Counted from the first letter of the stretch, positions 44,223-54,286 are shown. The stretch is 64,000 nucleotides of DNA from Nodularia sp034931045 (GCF_034931045.1 NZ_JAYGHH010000006.1:62001-126000); one strand, 5' to 3'. Notes: generated by a model not told the origin, from the letters alone. Program-made: numbers and translations.

Positions 44223-46916
44223 ATGAAGAATCAAAATAAATGCCATCAAAAAATCAACCAAGTTGGATTCTTCATTGTCACTTTTAAACTGTTAATTTTT
44301 AATGGACTTGGGATGCTACCAGCAACAGCGACCACTGGGGAACCTGTATTAAGTGTGGTATACAGCCAAGAAAATCAGCAACAATGGGCAGAAATTACCC
44401 AGCGCTTGCAAGCAATAAATGTGAAATATTGCGTTATTCCTATAGCTAATGTCAGGAGTGCCGCAGATTGGGGCGATCGCCGGGTATTATTTTTGCCTAA
44501 TGTGGAAAGATTAACATCCGTGCAAGCGATCGCTCTCCAGGAATGGATGAGCAAGGGTGGAAATCTCATTGCTAGTGGACCTGTAGGGAGTTCGTCAGAT
44601 CCCGGAGTCCGTCAGTTAATGCGATCGCTCTTGGGCAGTTATTGGGGTTTCAGTCTTCATCAGGCGCAACAGATACAACCCTCGAAAACTCAGAATCATC
44701 AATGGGCAAACCAAAGCAAACTTTTTGGTCAAGTACATGGCGGTGTTTTAATTCCTAATCATGTCACCAGTCAAGCTGCTGCTGTGTGGAATTCCCTAGA
44801 TAATTCTGCCGCAGTCGTGACAACCGAGCGTTCCACTTTTTTAGGTTGGCGCTGGGGAACAAATACAGCCTCAGCCGCAGATTTAGATAGTACCTGGTTA
44901 ACAGCTGCCCTGACTCGCCATAGGTCAAGGTCATCGCAACACCAAGCTAAAATAGCCGGAGGTTCCCCACATTGCTCAAAATCAGTAGTCGCAGCTCCCT
45001 TATCTCCCCAATCCCCAGTCAGAGCGAGTTTACAGTCATTCAATCTGAATGAGAATATTACTAAACCCACCCGTGTTAACCCATCCCCCGACCAACTCGA
45101 TCAACTACAACAAGCAATACCCTGGAATATCTCACCCAACTCTGATGCACCTATTAGTATTAATGAAGCGATCGCACTGCAAGCAGAACTCAAAAATTTG
45201 ATTGGTCGGGTAGAAAGCGCCCATCTAGCGGCATCAGCTTATGCTAATAATGTCGGTGAAGTAATCACTCATCACTCATCTCGCAAGGGACAAGTAGCAT
45301 CCAGCAGAACTAGCGCCGGAGTTATGGATAAACAACCATCCATATCACAGGCAAGAGCATTTATCAATAAATTACCTCAATTAATTACCCAAAAAAAATA
45401 CGCCTTAGCTCGCCGACAATGGCTAGAAACCAAAGCAAATTTATGGAAACAGTTTCCTATTAATAGCAGACTAGCTCCCGCCGAAATTCGGGCGGTATGG
45501 TTAGACAGAGGAACTATTGTGCAGGCTGGTAGCGAAAAAGAACTAGCCAAAATTTTTGATCGTTTAGCCAAATCGGGAATTAATACCGTATTTTTGGAAA
45601 CTGTCAACGCTGGTTATACTATTTATCCCAGCCAAGTTGCACCCAAAGCCAATCCATTAATTCGCGGTTGGGACCCCTTAGCAGCTGGGGTGAAATTAGC
45701 CCACGCACGGGGAATGGAGTTACACGCTTGGGTTTGGGTATTTGCGGCTGGGAACCAGATACACAATCAGCTGATTAATCTTCATCCTGATTATCCTGGC
45801 CCGGTGTTAGCGACTAATCCTGATTGGGCAAACTATGATCGTCAGGGTAGGAATATTCCGGTTGGACAAACCAAGCCATTTTACGACCCAGCTAATCCCG
45901 AATTACGCCAGTATTTATTCAAACTATATGAAGAAATTGTCACCCGCTATCAAGTGGATGGTTTACAACTAGACTACATTCGCTATCCTTTTCAAGATCC
46001 TCATGCTGGGCGAACTTATGGCTATGGTAAAGCCGCAAGAGCGCAATTTCAGCAACTACATGATGTAGATCCAGTCAATATTTCTCCTAATCAACGGGAC
46101 TTGTGGCAAAAGTGGACGGCATTTCGGACTGAACAAGTTGATAGTTTTGTTACCCAAGTAACGCAGCGCTTACGAAAACAGCGTCCAAATTTGATTTTTT
46201 CGGTGGCTGTATTTCCATTACCAGAAATAGAACGCATTCAAAAACTGCAACAAAATTGGGAAGTTTGGGCAAGGCGAGGAGATATAGATTTAATTGTGCC
46301 AATGACATACTCTCAAGACACTCCTCGTTTTCAACGACTAGCCCAACCCTGGATAGCTTCGAGAAAATTAGGTTCTACTTTATTATTGCCAGGCATTCGC
46401 TTACTTTCTTTGCCCAATTTGGGAGCATTTGACCAACTGCAATTGATTAGAGATTTACCAGTTATTGGTTATGCACTATTTGCGGCTGAAAATTTTAATC
46501 ATGAGTTAGAAGAAATTTTTACCAATACTCAAGGACAGGTTTCACTCAATCATAATCAACCTATACCCCATCGGCAACCTTTTAAAGCTGCTGCTATCCG
46601 TTACGCTGCGCTGCAAAAAGAATGGCAATTAGGTTTACAAAACGACAAATTACAAATGTCTGCTGCCACAGTTTCTGATTTAAATCAACAGGTAAAAGTC
46701 GTACAGGGAGCTTTAAATCAATTAGCAGTTTCTCCTTCTACTGGTAATTTAATCGTTGCTAGAGCAACATTAACTAGATTTCAGTCTCAATTTAGAATAT
46801 GGATGCGCCAACAAGCTACGGATAATCTCTATCAAGTTCAAGCCTGGGAAAATCGTCTTGTAACTATAGAAAGGCTCCTACGTTATGGAGAACGGCGATC
46901 GCTAAAAATGCGATAA
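44223..46916 (+). CDS. secreted glycoside-hydrolase-like protein (GH10-like, DUF187/GHL10)
   Basis: This 897-residue exported protein has an N-terminal signal peptide (FFIVTFKLLIFNGLGMLPATATT). Residues 45-230 form an alpha/beta domain like a glutamine-amidotransferase-type fold (VLFLPNVERLTSVQAIALQ). A low-complexity, helical linker follows (about 240-410). The catalytic-like domain is about 420-750: EIRAVWLDRGTIVQAG, GMELHAWVWVFAAGN, DGLQLDYIRYPFQDPHAGRT, DLIVPMTYSQDT. These fit the GHL10 family (PF02638), predicted to cut polysaccharide, perhaps peptidoglycan glycan. The C-terminal 130 residues are helical. It is alone upstream of the signalling operon. Confidence 0.85.
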   Translation: MKNQNKCHQKINQVGFFIVTFKLLIFNGLGMLPATATTGEPVLSVVYSQENQQQWAEITQRLQAINVKYCVIPIANVRSAADWGDRRVLFLPNVERLTSVQAIALQEWMSKGGNLIASGPVGSSSDPGVRQLMRSLLGSYWGFSLHQAQQIQPSKTQNHQWANQSKLFGQVHGGVLIPNHVTSQAAAVWNSLDNSAAVVTTERSTFLGWRWGTNTASAADLDSTWLTAALTRHRSRSSQHQAKIAGGSPHCSKSVVAAPLSPQSPVRASLQSFNLNENITKPTRVNPSPDQLDQLQQAIPWNISPNSDAPISINEAIALQAELKNLIGRVESAHLAASAYANNVGEVITHHSSRKGQVASSRTSAGVMDKQPSISQARAFINKLPQLITQKKYALARRQWLETKANLWKQFPINSRLAPAEIRAVWLDRGTIVQAGSEKELAKIFDRLAKSGINTVFLETVNAGYTIYPSQVAPKANPLIRGWDPLAAGVKLAHARGMELHAWVWVFAAGNQIHNQLINLHPDYPGPVLATNPDWANYDRQGRNIPVGQTKPFYDPANPELRQYLFKLYEEIVTRYQVDGLQLDYIRYPFQDPHAGRTYGYGKAARAQFQQLHDVDPVNISPNQRDLWQKWTAFRTEQVDSFVTQVTQRLRKQRPNLIFSVAVFPLPEIERIQKLQQNWEVWARRGDIDLIVPMTYSQDTPRFQRLAQPWIASRKLGSTLLLPGIRLLSLPNLGAFDQLQLIRDLPVIGYALFAAENFNHELEEIFTNTQGQVSLNHNQPIPHRQPFKAAAIRYAALQKEWQLGLQNDKLQMSAATVSDLNQQVKVVQGALNQLAVSPSTGNLIVARATLTRFQSQFRIWMRQQATDNLYQVQAWENRLVTIERLLRYGERRSLKMR

Positions 46917-47118
46917 ATCAAGAAGTGTAGAACTAAATTTCCATCCTCCACCCCAAATCCTAATATTTTGAGTATTGCTTCATATGAATTTTGCCGGATA
47001 TTTATAATAATATTAATTTAAATGTTATTGTTGCTTCTGTACCAAAATATTAGAAAATTCTTACATAAATAATTTCTTGTAATCAACTATTTTCAGATGA
47101 TAGCTATCATAATCTTAT

Positions 47119-50100
47119 ATGCAAGCTTTACTTCGGCTTTCTAGCCTACAGTGTTTACAATCAATTATTGATTTTAATCCCGTAACGGTAGCTCCAGAAA
47201 ATTCAGTATTCGACGCAGTTTTACTAATGGCAAATCATGACGTTAGTATTTTGGTTGTGTCAGTCTCGCAAGTAGTGGGATGGTTGACACAGAAATATGT
47301 GGTACAGCTTTTAACTTCTGGGGTGGACATCAAAACAACCGCAATTTCTGAAGTTATGCAAGCGGTGACAATGAGTCTCAAACTTGCGGAATTTCAAAAT
47401 ATAACAAGTTTACTTTTATTGTTGCAGCAGCATGAATTGGATATTTTGCCAGTGATGGATGATGATAATCAACTCGTCGGGGCAGTAACTCCTGCAAGTA
47501 TTTGTCAAGCTATAGCAGAACCAGAGAAAGCAACTCAAGGCGAATATTCACAAACTCCAGCCGAAAGATTGCATTTGCTAGAGTCTGCAATGCTAAATAT
47601 CAACGACGCTATTTTGATTACCGCAGCTGATGCGTTAGATGAACCATTTGGCCCGCGAATAGTTTATGTGAATGCAGGGTTTACCAAGATGACTGGTTAC
47701 ACTGCGGCTGAAGTGATTGGTAAAACACCACGTATTGTCCAGGGTGAACTCACTTGTCGTCGGGAACTGAATAAAATTCGGACTGCACTCCAAGCCGGTT
47801 TGCCCATCAGAACGGAATTTATTAATTACCATAAAAATGGTTCTACATATTGGGTAGAAGTGAATCTATTTCCAATACTAGATCAACAAGGGAAAGTCAC
47901 TCATTTTGTATCTGTACAGAGAAATATAGGCAGCTACAAACGCAACGAAGCCGCGCTGCGATGGAGTGAGGAGTTATTTAGGCAAGTAACAGAAAATATT
48001 CCTCAAGTTTTTTTTGTGTTAGACGCTCATAATCACAAATTATATTATGTCAGCCCAGCTTACGAACAAATTTGGGGAAGAAGTAGCGATCGCCTTTACG
48101 AAAACTTATCAGAAAATCTGCTTGATTCTATTCATCCATTAGACATTGATCGCTACATGGGTGTTTTAGATAATTTATTGTCAGGCAATAGTTTTACCGC
48201 AGAATTTCGGATTGTTCGATCTAGCGGTGAGGTGCATTGGATTTCTGCAAAAACCTTTCCGGTAAATAATGAAAAAGGAGAACTTTACCGTTTTGTTGGC
48301 ATTGCGGAGGATATTACCGAACTTAAACAAGCACAAGCAGCCCTCACCCAAGTCAACCAAGAGCTAGAAATGCGCGTGTCAGAAAGAACTATCGCTTTAA
48401 CTCAACTTAATCAGCAGTTAGTCTCTGAAATTACTGAACGCCATGAGAGCGAAGAACGCTTTCGCTTTTTGGCAGAATCCATCCCGCAACAAGTATGGAT
48501 TGCTCAAGCTAACGGTGAGTTGGAGTATGTAAATCAACGGGTTGTGGACTACTTTGCTTGCAGTGCAGAACAAATTCTCGGCGTGGGTTGGCAGGAATGG
48601 ATACATCCTGATGATTTGCCAAATACACTGTCTGGCTGGCAAGAATCGCTGAGGATGGGTACACCATACGAAATTGAATTTCGTTGCCTCCGAGGAAGTG
48701 ATCAAATTTATCGTTGGCATTTAACCCGTGCTTTGCCTATGCGTGATCAACAAGGTAAAATCGTCAATTGGTTCGGTACAAATACGGATATTGACGACCG
48801 CGTATCCACAGAAATGACTCTGCGGGCAACACAACAACAGCTACAGGCAATTTTAGATAACTCTCCGGCGGTAATTTATCTCATTGATCCCAATGGTAAA
48901 ACTCTCCTGGCTAACCGCAAGTATGAACGGCTATTAAACCTGACTCAAGACCAAATCGTTGGCAAAAGTGTACATGAACTTTGGCCTGATCATATTGCAT
49001 ACGAGTTGGCGAGAAACAACCATCAAGTAATTACAGATGGTGTAGCTATAGAAACTGAAGAAATCGTACCTCAAAAGGATGGTTTACATACCTATTTGTC
49101 CATCAAGTTTCCTTTAAAAGATGCCAATGGAGTGGTTTATGCTGTGGGTGGCATTTCTACAGATATTACACAACGCAAGTTAGCGTCAGAATCACTATTA
49201 CGTTTTCGCAAAGCCTTAGAAAGTACCAGCGATGCCGTAGTTATTCGAGATATCACAGGTGCAACAATCTACGTCAACCCAGCATTTGTCGAACAGTATG
49301 AATATACTTTGGCAGAATTACAGGCGGCTGGAGGATGTACCGTAATTTTCGAGCATCCAGCAGATTATGAAAAAATTTACCCTACTGTTCAAGTTGATCA
49401 GTCTTGGCGTGGTGAAGTGACGTTTCGAGCCTGTAGTGGTCGCCTTGTGCAAGTTTACGTGCGTTCTGATGCCATTAAAGATGCTACAGGTAAAAATGTC
49501 GGTACGATCTGCATTCATACAGATATTACTCAACGTAAACGGACAGAAGAAGGTTTAAGATTACGTAACCGAGCGATCGCTGCTAGTAGTAATGGTATTA
49601 TTATTGCTGATGCCAGTCTTCCCAACAGCCCGATTATCTATGTTAATCCTGCTTTTGAGCGCATGACTGGTTACTCCGCCGCAGAGGTAATTGGTAGAAA
49701 CTTTTGTTCGTTTCAAAGTGCTGAGATTAATCAATCTGGGTTAGAAGCACTCTCTGCTGCCATGCAAACCGGAACAAACTGTACCGTAACTTTAAGCAAC
49801 TACCGTAAAGATGGCAGCCTATTATGGAATGAGTTGAGTATTTCTCCAGTCTATGATTTTGCTGGCAAACTCACCCACTATATTACAATCCAAACAAATA
49901 TAACTGAGCGGAAACAAGTAGAAACAGCTCTACTAGTGAGTCAACAACGGCTGCAATATTTACTCTCCTCTAGCCCTGCTGTTATCTATACAACTACGAC
50001 TACTGGGGATTTAAGTAGTACCTTTATCAGTGAAAATGTCACTGCCATGACAGGATATGACGCAAGGCAAATTGTCGAAAATTCCAGCTTTTGGACTGCT

Positions 50101-51057
50101 CGTATCCACCCAGAAGATTTGCAATATGTCTTGGTTAAACTTTCTCAGGCATTAGATCAGGAGGATTACACTCTGGAATATCGCTTTTTACATCAAGATG
50201 GAACTTATCGTTGGCTATATGATAAGGGCAAGTTAGTGCGGGATGAAGCCGGAAATCCATTAGAATTCGTCGGTTACTTGGCAGATATTACAGAACACAA
50301 GCAATTAGAAGCAGAACTAAAAGTAGCACTAGAGACAGAAAAAGAACTTCACGAACTCAAATCCCGTTTTGTTTCCATGACTTCCCACGAATTCCGCACG
50401 CCCTTAAGTACGATTCTTTCTTCATCGGAATTGCTAGAACATTACCGCCACAAATGGACAGAAGAAAAACAACTGACTCACTTACATCGTATTCAAACTG
50501 CTGTTAAGCGCATGACCGAAATGTTAAATGATGTATTGGTTATTGGTAAAGTGGAGGCGGGAAAACTAGACTATAGACCAAAATGCTTTGATTTAGTTGA
50601 ATACTGCCGTGATTTGTTAGCAGAGGTACAAGTTAATCAAAACAATATGTGCGTAATCTATTTTAATACTCAACATATATCTATGCCATGTTGTATGGAT
50701 GAAAAATTATTAGGACATATTCTTAATAATTTACTTTCAAATGCAATTAAATATTCATCAGATGACAGCACAATTAAGTTTAGTCTTGCTTGTCAGGAGG
50801 AGCAAGCAATATTTAAAATTCAGGATCAAGGAATTGGCATTCCACAAGAAGATATCCCGCGCTTGTTTGAATCCTTTCATCGGGCCAGGAATGTTGGCAA
50901 TATTTTAGGCACTGGATTAGGATTATCAATTGTGAAAAATTGTGTGGATTTACATCAGGGTAATATTTCAGTTACCAGCACTCTGGGAGTTGGTACGGTA
51001 TTTACTGTGACATTGCCATTAAATAACTATTTCAACATTGAGGTAACAAATGACTAA
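47119..51057 (+). CDS. CBS/multi-PAS sensor histidine kinase
   Basis: This 1312-residue cytosolic kinase has a CBS pair at about residues 10-135, seven PAS/PAC units between about 150 and 1065, then HisKA (phospho-acceptor H near residue 1091 in MTSHEFRTPLSTI) and HATPase_c (LLSNAIKYSS, DQGIGIPQEDIPRLF, GTGLGLSIVKN). The sixth PAS has the LOV-like text EVIGRNFCSFQS, with cysteine one position later than in true LOV domains. No membrane span is seen. The stop overlaps the next gene by eight bases, so kinase and response regulators form one operon. Confidence 0.92.
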   Translation: MQALLRLSSLQCLQSIIDFNPVTVAPENSVFDAVLLMANHDVSILVVSVSQVVGWLTQKYVVQLLTSGVDIKTTAISEVMQAVTMSLKLAEFQNITSLLLLLQQHELDILPVMDDDNQLVGAVTPASICQAIAEPEKATQGEYSQTPAERLHLLESAMLNINDAILITAADALDEPFGPRIVYVNAGFTKMTGYTAAEVIGKTPRIVQGELTCRRELNKIRTALQAGLPIRTEFINYHKNGSTYWVEVNLFPILDQQGKVTHFVSVQRNIGSYKRNEAALRWSEELFRQVTENIPQVFFVLDAHNHKLYYVSPAYEQIWGRSSDRLYENLSENLLDSIHPLDIDRYMGVLDNLLSGNSFTAEFRIVRSSGEVHWISAKTFPVNNEKGELYRFVGIAEDITELKQAQAALTQVNQELEMRVSERTIALTQLNQQLVSEITERHESEERFRFLAESIPQQVWIAQANGELEYVNQRVVDYFACSAEQILGVGWQEWIHPDDLPNTLSGWQESLRMGTPYEIEFRCLRGSDQIYRWHLTRALPMRDQQGKIVNWFGTNTDIDDRVSTEMTLRATQQQLQAILDNSPAVIYLIDPNGKTLLANRKYERLLNLTQDQIVGKSVHELWPDHIAYELARNNHQVITDGVAIETEEIVPQKDGLHTYLSIKFPLKDANGVVYAVGGISTDITQRKLASESLLRFRKALESTSDAVVIRDITGATIYVNPAFVEQYEYTLAELQAAGGCTVIFEHPADYEKIYPTVQVDQSWRGEVTFRACSGRLVQVYVRSDAIKDATGKNVGTICIHTDITQRKRTEEGLRLRNRAIAASSNGIIIADASLPNSPIIYVNPAFERMTGYSAAEVIGRNFCSFQSAEINQSGLEALSAAMQTGTNCTVTLSNYRKDGSLLWNELSISPVYDFAGKLTHYITIQTNITERKQVETALLVSQQRLQYLLSSSPAVIYTTTTTGDLSSTFISENVTAMTGYDARQIVENSSFWTARIHPEDLQYVLVKLSQALDQEDYTLEYRFLHQDGTYRWLYDKGKLVRDEAGNPLEFVGYLADITEHKQLEAELKVALETEKELHELKSRFVSMTSHEFRTPLSTILSSSELLEHYRHKWTEEKQLTHLHRIQTAVKRMTEMLNDVLVIGKVEAGKLDYRPKCFDLVEYCRDLLAEVQVNQNNMCVIYFNTQHISMPCCMDEKLLGHILNNLLSNAIKYSSDDSTIKFSLACQEEQAIFKIQDQGIGIPQEDIPRLFESFHRARNVGNILGTGLGLSIVKNCVDLHQGNISVTSTLGVGTVFTVTLPLNNYFNIEVTND

Positions 51058-52267
51058 AATTTTAGTGATTGAAGATGAAGAATCAGTTCGGGAGAATTTA
51101 TTAGATTTACTAGAGTCGGAAAATTTTGAAACTATAACAGCGGCCAATGGCGCAATTGGCATCGATTTAGCTGTATCTGTCGTGCCTGACTTAATCTTGT
51201 GCGATATGATGATGCCGGAAATTGACGGCTATGGAGTACTAACAGCAGTGCGTCAAGAACCTTTAACAGCAACAATTCCGTTTATTTTTTTGACGGCTAA
51301 ATCTGCTAAAGCTGATTTTCGTCAAGGTATGGATATGGGTGCAGATGATTATCTGACTAAGCCATTTACTCGTGCTGAACTTTTACGTGCCATCATGAAT
51401 CGTTTAGAAAGACAAGCTACTTTAAGGAAATATTTAATTTCATCTCATCAAACTGCAATTAAAACACTTTCTCCAAAAATGCAGTTATTGGAAATGAACT
51501 TACATAGAGTTGTCCATCAGAAAAGATTTGAGGAATTTGAAATTTATTATCAACCCATTATTAATATGACTTCTGGAGAAATAATTGCTGCTGAAGGTTT
51601 ATTGCGTTGGCGTAGTCCTGAATTGGGTTTTCTTTTTCCGTCAGAATTTATTCCAGTGGCAGAATCTACTGGTTTAATTATTTCTATTGGACAATGGGTA
51701 TTACAAACTGTATGTAAACAAATTAAAGCTTGGCAAGATATTAGAGGTATCTCCTTGCGAATTGCTGTAAATGTATCGGTAATAGAATTTAATCATCCAG
51801 AGTTCATGAAAAAATTAATGGGATTTCTTCATGTTAATAACTTAGACCCAAAATATGTAGAACTAGAACTCACCGAAAGCATGATTATGCAAAATGCTAA
51901 TATAGCGATCGCTACGATGAATGAATTACAACGTTTGGGGGTAAGAATCGCTATTGATGATTTTGGTACTGGCTATTCTTCTTTAATTTATCTCAAAAAT
52001 TTACCAATTAATACCTTAAAAATTGACCGTTATTTTATTCACAATGTTGCCCACGATTCCCAAAAATCTGCCATTACGAGAGCATTAATAGAAATGGCTC
52101 ATAACTTGAATTTGCAAGTTATTGCTGAAGGCATAGAAACAGAGGCAGAACTATCTTTTTTACGCCAAAATAACTGTGATGCTATACAAGGTTTTTTATT
52201 TAGTCGTCCATTACCACCATCTGAATTAGAAAATTTTTTATGGAATAATCGACGTTTATATGTATAA
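51050..52267 (+). CDS. response regulator with EAL (c-di-GMP phosphodiesterase) output
   Basis: This 405-residue protein joins a receiver domain (acceptor D52 in LILCDMMMPEIDGYG, K in FLTAKSAK region and DDYLTKPF) to an EAL domain (about 150-400). EAL motifs: AAEGLLRWRS (the motif is EGL instead of EAL, still with the metal-binding glutamate), ELTESMI, AIDDFGTGYSSLIYL, LKIDRYFI and AEGIETEAEL, so metal and catalytic residues look intact. It should break down cyclic di-GMP when phosphorylated by the kinase encoded before it. The start overlaps that gene by eight bases. The next gene starts 22 bases later. Confidence 0.92.
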   Translation: MTKILVIEDEESVRENLLDLLESENFETITAANGAIGIDLAVSVVPDLILCDMMMPEIDGYGVLTAVRQEPLTATIPFIFLTAKSAKADFRQGMDMGADDYLTKPFTRAELLRAIMNRLERQATLRKYLISSHQTAIKTLSPKMQLLEMNLHRVVHQKRFEEFEIYYQPIINMTSGEIIAAEGLLRWRSPELGFLFPSEFIPVAESTGLIISIGQWVLQTVCKQIKAWQDIRGISLRIAVNVSVIEFNHPEFMKKLMGFLHVNNLDPKYVELELTESMIMQNANIAIATMNELQRLGVRIAIDDFGTGYSSLIYLKNLPINTLKIDRYFIHNVAHDSQKSAITRALIEMAHNLNLQVIAEGIETEAELSFLRQNNCDAIQGFLFSRPLPPSELENFLWNNRRLYV

Positions 52268-52289
52268 GTAAAATTACTCAAAAGTAAAT

Positions 52290-53435
52290 ATGAAAAAAAT
52301 TCTAGTTATTGAGGACGATATAAACGTCCGCCAAAACATTTTAGATTTGTTATATGCTGAAGAATTGAACGCAATTGAAGCAGAAAATGGTCGCCTGGGT
52401 TTGCAATTAGCACAAACAGAAATACCTGATTTGATTATTTGTGATGTCATGATGCCAGAATTAGACGGTTATGGTGTGCTAGAGGCATTGCGCCAAAACC
52501 CAATAACCACAGTCATTCCCTTAATTTTTCTCACAGCTAAGTCTGACAAAATTGATTTTCGGCAAGGTATGGAGTTGGGCGCAGATGATTATTTGATTAA
52601 GCCTTTTACACGAGCAGAATTATTAGCGGCTATTTCTTGTAGGTTAGAAAAAAAAATTAAGATTGACCAGCAAACTCAAAAAAAACTAGACGATTTACGT
52701 AATAGTATTACTTTATCTCTGCCTCATGAAATGCGAACACCTCTTAATGGTATTTTGGGCTTTTCACAAATTCTGATGGAAGAAAGTGAGCTTCTTGATT
52801 CACAAGCAGTGCGCGAAATGGCAGAGTATATTTATCAATCAGGGGAACGTTTATTTCAATTAATTCAAAATTTTTTGCTGCACGCAGAACTAAAAATTAT
52901 CGCTACAGACCCAGATCGAATTAAATTATTGCAAACACAAGTGACTATCTTCCCTACAGATACATTCACTAATTTGATTAATGAAACAGTTCAAAAAGCA
53001 GGTAGGGAAGCAGATTTATATACAAATTTTCAATCATGTAATCTTAGAATATCTGCAAAAAATCTTTATAAAATTATTGAAGAATTAATTGATAATGCCG
53101 TGAAGTTTTCCCCACCAGGAACACCGATTCAAGTTAAGAATGATTGTATTAATAATCATGTTATTTTATCGTTTATTGATCACGGTCGAGGTATGACAGC
53201 AGAACAAATCGCTGAGTTAGGAGCTTATAGACAATTTGAGCGTAAACTGCATGAGCAACAAGGTTCTGGATTAGGATTAATTATTGCTAAACAGTTAGCT
53301 GAACTGCACGGTGGTCAATTCCACATTCAAAGTCAGCCACAGGAGAAAACCATTGTGAAAGTTACCCTTCTGTGCGGTACACCAGAAATTTGTATCTATG
53401 ATGACCAATACAATTTATTTCAAACAGAAAATTGA
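52290..53435 (+). CDS. receiver-histidine kinase hybrid (REC-HisKA-HATPase)
   Basis: This 381-residue protein puts a receiver domain first (acceptor D52 in LIICDVMMPELDGYG, DDYLIKPFTRAEL) and a histidine kinase after it: HisKA with H near 145 in LPHEMRTPLNGILGF, HATPase with ELIDNAVKFSPPG, DHGRGMTAEQIAE and GSGLGLIIAKQLAELHGG. The receiver is very like that of the gene before it, so the two probably arose by duplication of a REC unit. It likely relays phosphate from the large kinase. Third and last gene of the operon. Confidence 0.92.
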   Translation: MKKILVIEDDINVRQNILDLLYAEELNAIEAENGRLGLQLAQTEIPDLIICDVMMPELDGYGVLEALRQNPITTVIPLIFLTAKSDKIDFRQGMELGADDYLIKPFTRAELLAAISCRLEKKIKIDQQTQKKLDDLRNSITLSLPHEMRTPLNGILGFSQILMEESELLDSQAVREMAEYIYQSGERLFQLIQNFLLHAELKIIATDPDRIKLLQTQVTIFPTDTFTNLINETVQKAGREADLYTNFQSCNLRISAKNLYKIIEELIDNAVKFSPPGTPIQVKNDCINNHVILSFIDHGRGMTAEQIAELGAYRQFERKLHEQQGSGLGLIIAKQLAELHGGQFHIQSQPQEKTIVKVTLLCGTPEICIYDDQYNLFQTEN

Positions 53436-53602
53436 GCTTAGGGACTTCGGGACTTATAGCAAAGTGCTGAGTAGAAACCAAATAGGGGCGGCAGGAAACC
53501 TATTGGATTAATGCTTTGATGCAAATTCTTCACCCTAGCTTTATCTATTTTAAGCTAAATTACTGATTAATAGTGATAGTCATCTAGTTGAGAAATTTAT
53601 TT

Positions 53603-54016
53603 ATGTCTCAGAAGGAAAATAAGAGTCAGTCAAATATCAATGAATCCTCTGGCCATTCAGGTGAGAGATACTGGGGTAATGTCGATGTCATAGAAGAAGG
53701 GGAAAGCTATAGAATTAGCCGGGTTGAAATTAAGCCAAGACACGGCATTAAACCACAAATCCATTATCACCGTAATGAACATTGGGTTGTAGTTTCTGGT
53801 GTAGCTAAGGTAACTTGTGGAGAAGAAGAAAAATTACTGAATCGCAATGAATCAACATTTGTTCCCGCAGCTACTCTTCATAAAGTAGATAACCCAGGAC
53901 AGATTCCACTAGTGATTTTAGAAATTCAAAATGGTGAATATTTGGGTGAAGATGACATCGAACGACCTTATGAACTGAATGTAGTCAAGCCTACGACTGA
54001 AAATAAACAAGTTTAA
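53603..54016 (+). CDS. cupin protein, mannose-6-phosphate isomerase type II-like
   Basis: The 137-residue protein (start ATG 53603; TTG five codons earlier is also in frame) is a single cupin domain. Metal-binding cupin motif 1 is PQIHYHRNEHWVVVSGVAKVTCG and motif 2 is FVPAATLHKVDNPGQIPLVILE. It resembles the C-terminal domain of bifunctional mannose-6-phosphate isomerase/GDP-mannose pyrophosphorylase proteins (RYWGNVDVIEEGESYRISRV). Alone it might isomerise fructose-6-phosphate and mannose-6-phosphate, supplying GDP-mannose for gmd. A stem-loop follows at 54037-54068. Confidence 0.87.
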   Translation: MSQKENKSQSNINESSGHSGERYWGNVDVIEEGESYRISRVEIKPRHGIKPQIHYHRNEHWVVVSGVAKVTCGEEEKLLNRNESTFVPAATLHKVDNPGQIPLVILEIQNGEYLGEDDIERPYELNVVKPTTENKQV

Positions 54017-54036
54017 AAAATTCAAAACTCAAGATA

Positions 54037-54068
54037 GTTTCAGATGGGTTGATATTCCCATCTGAGAC
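54037..54068 (+). terminator. stem-loop after the cupin gene, likely terminator
   Basis: GTTTCAGATGGG (54037-54048) pairs with CCCATCTGAGAC (54057-54068), twelve pairs with one G-T, loop TTGATATT. The following T-tract is weak (aattttct). Confidence 0.6.
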
Positions 54069-54109
54069 ACAATTTTCTGTAACAGTGTAGGAACTAAAAA
54101 ATCTATTGT

Positions 54110-54284
54110 AATTACGAACTACGAATTACGAATTACGAATTACGAATTACGAATTACGAATTACGAACTACGAACTACGAACTACGAATTACNNNNNNNN
54201 NNNNNNNNNNNNNNNNNNNNNNNNNNNNNNNNNNNNNNNNNNNNNNNNNNNNAATTACGAACTACGAATTACGAATTACGAATT
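54110..54284 (+). repeat. long heptanucleotide array (GAATTAC/GAACTAC)n with assembly gap
   Basis: About eleven readable heptamers (TTACGAA and CTACGAA) run from 54110 to 54192, then 60 N (54193-54252), then about four more. The unit is the reverse complement of the 7563-7604 array. It touches the 3' end of the HEAT-repeat gene. Confidence 0.9.
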
Positions 54285-54286
54285 AT

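Noticed and set aside
54110..54284. Possible CRISPR array
   Set aside because: The units are seven bases and directly joined, with no unique spacers; it is a simple tandem repeat.
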